Shown one piece after another: positions 17,534 to 29,500 of a stretch of DNA of 64,000 nt. Position numbers and translations under genes: made by a program. Numbering within the stretch: the stretch's first letter is position 1; each line of letters opens with the position of its first letter. The notes under the pieces are model-generated. The model was not told the DNA's origin. It ran no database searches and saw nothing but the letters and a program-made list of their open reading frames with translations. The stretch comes from Valencia hispanica (taxonomy: Eukaryota; Chordata; Actinopteri; Cyprinodontiformes; Valenciidae): the NCBI GenBank assembly GCA_963556495.2, contig OY747713.1, forward strand, positions 37,399,461 to 37,463,460, read 5' to 3'.

Positions 17534-20500
17534 CTGCATCACAAAAGGCTCTGATTATTATTTATACACACTATATAAAAAGATGGAACCAGTTTGTTCT
17601 CACTGTCTAACATTGAGTCAAACTACACATTTCCTGTTTTAGTTAGGATTAACAAAATTATTTCTATTTGCTAAATATCAAAATAATGAAAGAGGTTCTT
17701 AAACATTTTTGGAAAGCCCAACTGATTATGTAATGGTTTTGTAGGCTCTTGGTAGGCTAATTTGTAACATTTGAGTTAATTGAAATCCTCAAGAATAATA
17801 TGTTTTGGTGAGAAATGTGTAAGTCACCCCCAGATCAAAAGACCCTATGAAGCGGCTGGTCGATGCGTGTAAGAAGATGTCTTTATCCACGTTAACATAT
17901 CCTGTACTGGCATGGGCTGAGAGGCCACTCGGAGAGGAAGAAGCCAAAACTTTAAAAGCAACATAAAAAGAGCAAGATAACAGTTTGCAAATGGACACAG
18001 GGGAAAATACATGCATTTTTGGAGACATATCCTGGGGTCTGATTAAACTAAAATTGAAGTGTTTGGCCAAAATCAACATTGTAACATTGAGAAGCCCATT
18101 TTAGCTGGTGAAGTATGGCGGCCTCACGTTGCGTGGGGATTTTGCTGCAGGAGGGAGTGGTGCCCTACGTTATGAGGAGAAATTTAATCAACATCTCAAG
18201 ACATCAGCCAAGTAGTTGAGGGGTCGGACTAAAATGTATCTTCACATGAGCTATGGCCCTAGACATACTGCCAAATTCACTGCAAAATGGCTTAGGCACA
18301 ACAAAGTCAATGTTTTGAAGAGCCCTTATGTCAGTCCTGTAGATCATTTGTGAGTAGAGCTGCCTAAAAACCCGGGAACAATGAGCTAAACTACCTGCTA
18401 ACAATTGTGAGAACCTTGTGGAAGGATACCAAAAACCTTTGACCTAAGTCCTGTTTTTGAAAATGCAAAAAAAGCCTAAATAAATTTATCTCATTATTCT
18501 GGCATTTAGTAAATCATATTTTTTTGATAATCCTAACTGATTTAAATCAGTAAAGGTTTAATCTAACGTACTGTCAGTGAGGGAACAGATATGTAAATAT
18601 CTGGTATCAGCTCTGATATGTATCAGTAAGACGTCTAACCTGTATTTTACCCAGCACCCCCGTTGTTTCCATCCTACTGGCCACGTTAACGCTGTTTCCC
18701 CAGATGTCATATTGAGGTTTCTGAGCCCCAATGACTCCTGCAATCACTGGCCCATGGTTGATACCTAGCAAAATAAAAGCATACCCAAAGAGAAATAAAC
18801 ATTAGGGCAATCTACTTAAATATTCAACTAAATAAAAAGAAGACAACAAATGTGCACAGTTTAAATGTTGCGGGAGACGATTCATACCTATTCGCAGTTT
18901 GAAGTCATTAAAAGAGTGTTTGTTGATGACATCTAGCTTCCCAACAAGAGCAAAGGCAAACTCCACCATCGTGCCTATGTGCATGTACTGTCTGTCGTGT
19001 TCCTGAGGAAGACGCAGAGTGAACAGAAAGACTTATTATGGAAAATGGAAAAGTAAAACAGATGTCTGAACTTAGTCTGGGAAGATTCTCTTTTTCTCAA
19101 TCACAAAAGCTTCAGACAAATACTTAAACTGGAGTCACAGTTAGCCAAGTTTGCCCCCATGACAGGTCTGCTCACAAAATCGGTGATCAAAAAGGAAACT
19201 GGAAGCATGAGAAGATTCCGGAATTGCGCTGCTCAAGGTGGCAGCATGTTGGAGCAGCTCTGTTACTTTCGTTCAGATTTTTTTCTTTTTAAAAACTTTA
19301 ATTCTTCCATTTCTGGTAGAAACATTGTTTTTGTGGACAACTGTTCTCTCTGGTTTTGAATGCTGTGCAGCTGGAACGATTTTTGCTGATACTTTTTATT
19401 TTTGGACATTTGTTATGATGCATAACCATGGCAACAAGGTGGTTTACAACTGGCAGCAGCTGATTAACATCACAAAAGCTCAAATAAGACCTCAACTACA
19501 GCCACAAAACCCTGATGAGTTGAAAAGAAGACGCCATAGATCCAGAGCGTCCTCTACATCAGACTGTCATACAACTACAGAGCGTCTTCAGTCAGAGGCT
19601 TCTTCAGATCTGCAGACCGCTACAGGAGATCATCCCTACCCACAGCCATCAGCATCTACAACAAATCTTTGAAGGAACTTGCATAATGAGTTACAACAAC
19701 ATTTAACTTCCCTTTGGGATTAATAAAGTAATTTTGAATTGAATTGAATTTGAATTGAGTTGTTGCTTTTTTTATAAATCAATAAAATAAACGACACTTT
19801 TTAAAAGCAATGGCAAGTATGAGAAATGAAACCATGGGAAATTGTTTGAAAACAGTTTCTGCCTTTCATGTGACATTTATCCTGGACAGTTAGGGAGCAT
19901 GATATTTTATTTCATGTCCTACTTGATTTATTCATTCTACAGGTCTGGCAGTAATCACAATTAGGTTTGATCAGTGAATGGACAGTGATTAACCATTGTT
20001 TTTTTTGGTTAAATCTGTTTGGTGAGAAACTGTGAAAAAAATGAAAAGTAGATGGAACAAGCTGGTAGCATAAATGTGCACTTCAGGAAGTATTCTTCTT
20101 GAGTTTGCACCTGCCATCAATTATAGAACATCTGATGAACTACAAACACAGATCAGCTGTCCTAGTATAGTTTTCATGACATCTGCTCATTTGCATCCTT
20201 GTGCATAAGCCACAGTTTGCAGAGAGGTTGCACGGGATTTTGTGAAACAAATGTATGCAGTAAGTCAGAAACGTACCAAAATAGCCCACAAAATTATACA
20301 TAAGCTGCTCAGAAAAAGTATGTACCTTAAAGGCGCTATATGCAATTTTCTGAAATGTAAACTCGCGACTGACACCTGTGTCCAAAAAACGGAACTGCTC
20401 TTCCTTTCTGCTCGCTCTCGCAGCGCTCGTACGCTGGTCGCTCTCAATATTAGATCTTTGTCGGGCACTTGTCAGGGGTTTAACTTTTTTAGTCTTATGT

Positions 20501-23500
20501 GGAGTTACTGTTGGTGTCAGAGTTGTCCTGGGTCTCTTCTGTGTATTCGCACAATCCATTGAACTGCTTGCGAGTGCTGACTAGCGATGGTGGCAGAGTG
20601 ATCTGAAACATTTAACATGAACACGCTTGACGTCACATCCGCAGACAGCGCGGGAAAATGCGACCCGACAGAAAATAGAAAAAATTGGATACAGGCTTAT
20701 AGGTGCACCCACTGTGAGCTGACAAGGTGTCAGTATGCTCACCAGGAAATGTTTGAGTCGTAAATGGTCAAATAAAAAGCCTATTGTTACGTTTATTTTG
20801 GGGAAAAAGTTGCATATAGCCCCTTTAACAATTCTTTTTCTGTTTTGCTTTTTTAAAATCACATCTAAATGTTGTAGATCATGATGCAAATTTAGATTTT
20901 AAGTAAAAGGTAAAGCAATCTGGTCCTGTGTAAAAATGTGACTTCTCCATCTGTTAAATGAATGAATTTAGAGAGATTAACCAATTTTTGTTCAATTTCA
21001 CTGATCAGACCAAGGTTTGACTAATGCATGCTTAAAAAAACCCTGAAAAAAGGATTAGGAATAAAAGCGTATTGAAATGCTGTGCCATGATCTTAAACAT
21101 GCTAATCATGCTTAAAAATCATAAAATGTGGCTATTTAAAAAAATGTCTTCAAAGAACAGTGGATCAAAATTCATCCACAGTGATACAAAAAAGTCCTTT
21201 CCAGTTATCACGAATGCTTGATGGCAGTTGCTGCTGCTAAAAGTGGCACAGCCAGTCATCAATAACTGGGGAAAATATGAGCCAGGATGTTTCTCCAAAG
21301 CTGACTGAAAAACAAAAGAGGGAAACTGGTCAGGGAGAAGGAGGCAATATAGGGGCTGCCAACAACACAGAAGAGCTGCTGAAATCGCTGTGAAAAAGCA
21401 AAACTATCAGACCTGGCCTAAATCTCCCCGAACATTGTGGGAAAATATGATTGTTTCATATGTTCCTAACAGAGCTCTTCGCTCTCAGATGGCAGGTTTA
21501 CTGGTGGTTCCTAAGATTTCTAAAAGTAGAATTGGGGGCAGATTTTTTTAGCTATCAGGTTCCTCTCCTGTGGAACCAGCTCCCAGTTTTGGTACGTGAG
21601 GCAGACACTGTTTAATTCTAAGAGCAGACTTAACTCTTTGACAAAGCCTATAGTTAGTTATAGTTACGTCTTTAGGGTTAGGCCATTGAACACACATAGC
21701 TGTTTTTTTTGTTGTTATAACTGAATATCCTCACCACCTCATTTTAAAAATATGAAATAAATCATCCACACCTAAACATGCAGAAGTGCATTCATAGGCA
21801 TGCCAAACCTGTAGGGGGCAGTAGTTCCTCCAAATTCTATCCAATCAGAATAACTTTCTGATTTCTAAATTCTACATACAGCATTAAGTGAGCTTGTAAA
21901 AACAAGCAAGCAAAAAGCCCTTGGACAATCAATTATGCCAACACACCTCTGAGGGCACCCATGCTGTTTCTGAGTGGAGACACAGGTCGCACATGTGATG
22001 ACGGAACATTTTTGTCGCGGGCAGTGACGTTGCAAAACCTAAAACCCCTGTAATTTCTGTCCACAAGCAAATGCTTAAAACGGAGAATTCGCAAATCTTC
22101 ACTTCATCTTCACTGGTTGGATTTTTTTTTTTAGAAAGAATTGTTTTTGATACCTTAAATCTGCGTTTATGTGTGGATGACAGGCCAAATCGTAGAAAAA
22201 TACCCGGCTACGTGTGGACAACCTATTAGACTGTTGGAGGAGAGACTAACCACTTTTCTTCACTCTGCTACTTTTCTTCTTCGATTACTCTCCAATGGCA
22301 TTATTTTCTGCCATTTCAACTGTTAACTTTGTTTTGTTTTCTTCGACACCTGATAGTCCGGTAGACTCGGTTCGATTGTGGACAAAAATTGCAACAGTGT
22401 TGCTGCTTTTAGCTGGGGCGCTTCGCATTCACACTGGACCGGTCTGGGCAAACGAACTTGGAACTTGGAGTTTGATTAAAGTGGACTAAACAGGACTGGT
22501 GTGAATGTACCCTCAGTGTTTTTCTTTCCATAAAAGCTACACCTGGTCTGGCACTCTGTTCAGCTGTGATGCCTTGTTGGACACGGGGCATTCGCTGTGA
22601 AGAAGCTCCCAGTAACTGAACGTTCTCCGTGTCCTATTATCAACTTTTTGCTTTCTTTAACATAGAGGGATTAAAGATGAATTCAAAGATCTGAAACATT
22701 TTCTATATACACCAAATTTTACTCTTAAATATTGTTCACAAATCTGTCTAAATCTGTGTTAGTGATCACTTCTCCTTTGCCAAGATAATCCATCCCACCT
22801 TACAGGTGTGGCATATCAAGGTGCTGATTAGGCAGCATGAATATTGCACAGGGCGATTTAAACGCCCTGGTAGCAACAGGTACAACAGGTAGCAACAACA
22901 GGAAACACTACAGGGTAGTGTTTCGGCGGCTGCAACTCCTGTACCTGTTGCTACCTGATTAGGCGGGGGTCAGGTCGGCCCTCCTCTCCACACAGACAGA
23001 ACAAACCAGCCAGCCATGGTGAAAGACTTACTGAAACTCCAACCTCCTCCAAACAAAATGAAAAAAACAAAAAAAAACTCGAAGTTTAACGCAAGGGTCA
23101 GGGCTAACGATGTTTATGAATCGTGAGAACAACCCTTCTATAAGTTCTGTCAGCTCAAGGGCTGAAAGGTCTGCAGCGACATGAGAGCTAAACGCAAAAA
23201 CACTGAGATGTCATGTATTTCAATGGAGTGTAGGACCGATCAACAAAGGTCCTGATCATTATGGAAGTGAGCGCGAGGATTTACTGTTTCCAAGTCTCTT
23301 CATGAGATGTTTTACTGCGGAGTTCAATTAAAGTATTTCTAAAGGGAGATTTTCTTTATTAAAATGTGAAAAAGATGAGATTCTTTGTTTTGCACATAGT
23401 GTTTCAGTTCTTTAAAAATGACAGGGTAATGCTTGAACCCCAGCACAGTTATTTCGTGAAAATATTTGTAAATAAAAAAATTATATATATATATATAGAA

Positions 23501-26500
23501 AAGGAACAAGCTGATGAAGCTGACAAGTAACCAATGTTTATAGTTTGAAAAAGTTTTGAATGTTGCTGTTTAGTCTGAAAAGGCACATCCCAGTGAATCA
23601 TTTGTACCTTTTCTCTTCTGATAATCACAGACAGAGCAGTCTGGAATAAAAGTTTCCATTTGAGTTAATAAACTGAACTTGTAAATAGTGTTAAAACTTA
23701 AAACAATAAAATGCGCTGCAACAACTTAAAATTTAAGTTGTCGCAGCTCATTTTATTAATCTGTTTCGATATTCAGGAGATTGTAGGCAGAATGCTGGTG
23801 CCAGTGGTTTGCACAGATAAATAATTAAATATTATCAGGTTCTGAATAGTATTTAAATTTAGGTGGGGACGTGAAGAAATGTATGTTCCCTGGGGGGACA
23901 TGACAGAAAATAATTGAGAACCACTGGGCTACGTGAACACCCAATTAAGCCAGATTTTCAGCAATCAGGCAGATCTCTTTACACAGCATTGAGCTGCTTG
24001 ATATCTGAACAAGACCCCCCATTTGTTCCCGCTGGCTGCAAGCATTCAGATGTGTAGCAATGAATCACTGATGGGTGGATGATGCTGTGGCAGATTTCAT
24101 GGAGCTACCCACACAGGGCTTTTAACTGTGCTTGGAAAGCTGTTAGTGCTGCGATGCTCCACCGCTCCATTTTTGTGGCCTCAGGCAGCTGTAGATAATT
24201 AGAAGGGAAAGTCCAGGGACTTGTCAAATGTACATAGAAAGATTAAAAGATACCCTCTGTTGACACCCTGCATTATGTCACTGTATTCTTAGTACAGAGC
24301 CTCCGAAAGTTTTCATAACCAATCAGCTTTTCTTCATTTTGTCACATTACCACAAGAAGTGTATGTGATTCCAACTGGGATTGGTATGTCTTAAACCTAA
24401 CACAAAGTAGTGCAAAGCTGTCAAGAGTGATGTGTATTTGCATTCAGCCCACTTTGTAGAACCACCCTTTGTTTGAAACATCTACAGATCAAAATTGTCC
24501 CTTGTATTTAGGCCTGGACTTTAACTGGGCCATTGTAATTCTTGAATATGCTTTCATCCAAACAATTTGATCATCGCACTCTCTGTGTGTGTTGGGTTGT
24601 TGTGTCGAGTATTTTGCAGCTCTTAACACGTTTGCTTTCAGTATTACTCTTTATTTAGCTTCACCCAGATCCCCATCAACTCTAAACCAGGTCCTGTATC
24701 CCTGCTGAATAAAAGCAACCCTACGGCATGATGCTGCCACTACCATGTTTCTCTGTGGGGGAAGTGTCTTCAGGGTGAAATGCAGTGTTAGTCTCCCACC
24801 ATACATAGCGTTGTTGGTGTTCACCAAAAGTTTAAAATGTGGTCAGAGCAACATCTTCCACAGGTTTGCTTTTTTTCCAAATGGTTTCAGGCAAACATTA
24901 AATGGTATTTCTTTCAACAATGGCTTTCTTCCACTCCTCCATGGAGGCCAGATTGGTGAGGCTTATGACTAATATTTGTCTTCTTCGTGGATTCTCCTAC
25001 CCGAGCTGTGTATCTCATCAGCTCCTCCAGAGTAACCATAGGTCTCTTGGCTGCGTCTCTGATTAATGCTCTCCTTGCCTGGCCTGCTTTGATGGAAACC
25101 TACAGTGGCTTGCAAAAGTATTCGGCCCCCTTGAACATTTCCACATTTTGTCACATTACAGCCACAAGCATGAATCAGTTTTATTGGAATTCCGCGTGAA
25201 AGACCAATACAAAGTGGTGTACACGTGAGAAGTGGAACAAAAATCATACATGATTCCGAACATTTTTTACAAATAAATAGCTGAAAAGTGGGGTGTGCGT
25301 AATTATTCAGCCCCCTTTGGTCTGAGTGCAGTCAGTTGCCCATAGACATTGTCTGATGAGTGCTAATGACTAAATAGAGTGCACCTGTGTGTAATCTAAT
25401 GTCAGTACAAACACAGCTGCCCTGTGACGGCCTCAGAGGTTGTCTAAGAGAATGTTGGGAGCAACAACACCATGAAGTCCAAAGAACACACCAGACAGGT
25501 CAGGGATAAAGTTATTGAGAAATTTAAAGCAGGCTTAGGCTACAAAAAGATTTCCCAAGCCTTGAACAACCCACGGAGCACTGTTCAAGCGATCATTCAG
25601 AAATGGAAGGAGTTTGGCACAACTGTAAACCTACCAAGACAAGGCCGTCCACCTAAACTCACAGGCCGAACAAGGAGAACCCTGATCAGAAATGCAGCCA
25701 AGAGGCCCATGGTGACTCTGGACGAGCTGCAGTGATCTATAGCTCAGGTAGGGGAATCTGTCCATAGGACAACTATTAGTCGTGCACTGCACAAAGTTGG
25801 CCTTTATGGAAGAGCGGCAAGAAGAAAGCCATTGTTAAAAGAAAACCATAAGAAGTCCCGTTTGCAGTTTGCCACAAGCCATGTGGGGGACACAGCAAAC
25901 ATGTGGAAGAAGGTGCTCTGGTCAGATGAGACCAAAATGCAAAACGCTATGTGTGGCGGAAAACTAACACTGCACATCACTCTGAACACACCATCCCCAC
26001 TGTCAAATATGGTGGTGGCAGCATCATGCTCTGGGGGTGCTTCTCTTCAGCAGGGACAGGGAAGCTGGTCAGAGTTGAAGGGAAGATGGATGGAGCCAAA
26101 TACAGGGCAATCTTGGAAGAAAACCTCTTGGAGTCTGCAAAAGACTTGAGACTGGGGCGGAGGTTCACCTTCCAGCAGGACAACGACCCTAAACATAAAG
26201 CCAGGGCAACAATGGAATGATTTAAAACCAAACATATCCATGTGTTAGAATGGCCCAGTCAAAGTCCAGATCTAAATCCAATCGAGAATCTGTGGCAAGA
26301 TCTGAAAACTGCTGTTCACAAACGCTGTCCATCTAATCTGACTGAGCTGGAGCTGTTTTGCAAAGATAAATGAGCAAGAATTTCAGTCTGTAGATGTGCA
26401 AAGCTGGTAGAGACAAACCCTAAAAGACTGGCAGCTGTAATTGCAGCAAAAGGTGGTTCTACAAAGTATTGACTCAGGGGGCTGAATAATTATGCACACC

Positions 26501-29500
26501 CCACTTTTCAGTTATTTATTTTTCAAAAATGTTCGGAATCATGTATGATTTTCGTTCCACTTCTCACGTGTACCCCACTTTGTTTTGGTCTTTCACGTGG
26601 AATTCCAATAAAATTGATTCCTGTTTGTGGCTGTAATGTGACAAAATGTGGAAAAGTTCAAGGGGGCCGAATAATTTTGCAAGCCACTGTATGTCTTGTT
26701 AACTTAGCAGTTGTACCATACTTTTTCCAGTTTTGGATGATGGATTGTAATGGTGCTCTGTCCGAAACTTTAGAAAATGTTTTATAGGGTTAGAATTTAA
26801 TTTGAACTCTGACCTGTCTGCTGTCCTCCCTTGGTTTCCATGACGCTGTTTATTTTGTAATGTTCTCTGAGGCCTTCAGAGGACAGCAGGATTCACATGG
26901 AGGTTGAATGAAATGGATGTGGACTTCATTTACTAATTATGTAACCTCTGAAGACCTTTGGCTGCATTTACATTTTTCAGATTTTTATTTGTTAAAAGTT
27001 GTTGAAGTTTGTAAAAAATTCTCACCTTCCACTTTACAGCTGCTCTACTTTTATCACATAAAACCCCAATGAAACACATTGAACTCTGTGGTTGTAACGG
27101 GACTACATGTGCAGACGTTCAAGGGTTGTGAATGCTTTTGCAAGGCACTTGCACCTACAAGCTACTTGTCTTAGAGTTTGCTAAGTCTGCCTGTTGAAGC
27201 AGAGAAAAGCTTACTTGTGCACACTCTGGTCCCGGAGTCACGTTGAGCCCAGTTGCAGCCATGTAGGTGCTACCAATGGTCTTTATCTTTTCCACTCCGC
27301 TGAACTTCGGCTTTGACAGCAGCTGTGAGAGCAAAGGGAACCCAGCACACAATATAAACATGAGCAGCATCTACATGACCGCCTAGCTTTGCGCTTCTTC
27401 CACTTTGGAGCATTATGACACTGAGCAACCCCTCCCCAGAACAGGTTAAGAATCTCCCTTTGTCATTTTCCCCACTGTCAGACAGTCAGGATTATTAGTA
27501 AGGCAAGAACTTACCTCATCAAAGTCCGCTATGATCTCGTTGAGCAGTCGGAGGCACTCCAGTCCTTCCTTATTGACATCAGACTCGGTATAAAACTCTT
27601 TGAAGTCCGGGATGGAGGCGAACATCACACACACTGACTCATATGACTGATGATAGAGATCCTGATAACAAGCGAGAAGAAGATAACAGCTGGATGGGCC
27701 ATATCGAACAAGCACTAGCGCCAGAAAGATGAAGAGAAATGGCCATGGTCTCAGTGGGCTTTACAAAAAAAAAAAAAAAAACATGACCTAAATGCCTCAC
27801 GCTGAACACTGACACTTAGACTTTAAATAAATAAGAAGAAGCTTTAATCATCTCTGCAGGGACGCCGGGTCCCTGTGGCAGTCGAAAAATAGAGGCATTC
27901 ATCTTTAGAAAGAAGGACTTAAAAACAGAGCAGCTTAGGTGAACCTCCCAAAATGAATAGGGTTTTGTAAGCAAGAGGGCGTCACCTTTTATGACTTTGT
28001 TGCAAAAGTTTCAGAGTATAAAATACAGCATGTTATGCTGGGGTAAAGAAATTATACTAATTTCTAACAGTTAAGGAAACAACATCAGTAGCGACATGCA
28101 AATGTGGACAAAGTTATTGGCACCCAAGGTAAAAATGTATGGAAAAAAAGGTGCCAAACATTGAAATATGCAGCAGCATAATCTCACACAAAAAAATGGG
28201 TGAGGAAGTCTACTGAGTACATTTATTCATTGTGGATGAAAGTTCCACACTATAAAATGGTTTTTAGCCACTTTAGTGGCTTTAAAATATTTCCTTAAAA
28301 TAAATGTAACTGTAAGTGTTTCTTAGATTTCTACTTCGTTTCTTTGATCAGATTTTCTAGAAACACCTATTTAGTCATCCAGCATGTTCTCTTTCATTGC
28401 AGCATATTTATAATATGACACAGAGACACATCTCTTTCAGCCCCTGGCCACGAAGCTGGATGAGTGGCCAGCACACAACAACAATTTCAAAGGCTCACTG
28501 CAAAGAGTGGCATCTTGGGGTCAGCAAGTCTCCATAACAATCATTGCATGCTACATGCCAGTCGGTTGTTACGAAAGCATGCTGGATAAAAAGGAATGTG
28601 CAACCAGAACCTTTACTGGAACTGCGACCGGATGAGACTAAGATTGATTTTTGTAGCAACAAACATCCAGGTGGGTTTGGCATAACAGAGGACAAATATG
28701 TGGAAAAGTATGGTAGAGGACCTATGATGCTGTGGGTGTGTTTTTCTTCTGAAGGCCCAGAGAAGCTTGCTACTGTGCATTGTATTATATAGATGTGGCC
28801 AGAAGAACAGAGAAATGGTTCCCCAGACACAAAATCAGCCTCCTTCTGTGGTCATCTCTGTCCACAGAGCTGAATCCTACAGAGCTCAGGGTGTCATGTG
28901 ACCAGGTTTGTTTACGCTAGCGCTTAAATTGGCAAGAAACGGAGAGCGTGAAGCAGAGATATTAATGAGAAGAATGAATAGCAGCAGTCAATTTCTGGAA
29001 AGCAGTAAATATCCATACACAGAATACAAATTAGTGGTCCACATTTAGCTCCAGGTGTGCTTTATAAAACAATTGATCAGGTGGCCGATGGCCCAGGACT
29101 CCCAAATATACAATATCCCAGCAATTACAACTACCTGATCAACGTTCGCTCAGATTACGCCGGAGATTCGCTGAATGCCTACAAAAGTCTGGAGGGATAT
29201 ACATGGACTCAATCGGTATTTGTGGCCGAGATTCTGCTATTTAGTTTACCAAAAACAGGATTGTTTTGTTGTTACTGCAAGGGTAAGTCGCGCACCATTA
29301 TGCTAGCGTAGGCTATGATTACGTTAGACAGCAAGCTAGCAGCTGAAACAGCACTTTTTATTGGAATCATTGCAGTTATCTGGGGGAAAAAATGGAAAAT
29401 TGTGGGGGTTAAACTGAAGAAAAACAGATTGTAAAAGAAGAGATAGGACTCTGGATGATGCAGAGAGACAGTAGGTATATGTTTCTCTGTACGCTCCACC

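Noticed and set aside
19159..19359. Antisense host exon near adcy2 window exon 18
   Set aside because: It belongs to the start of an L2-type element, not to a host gene.
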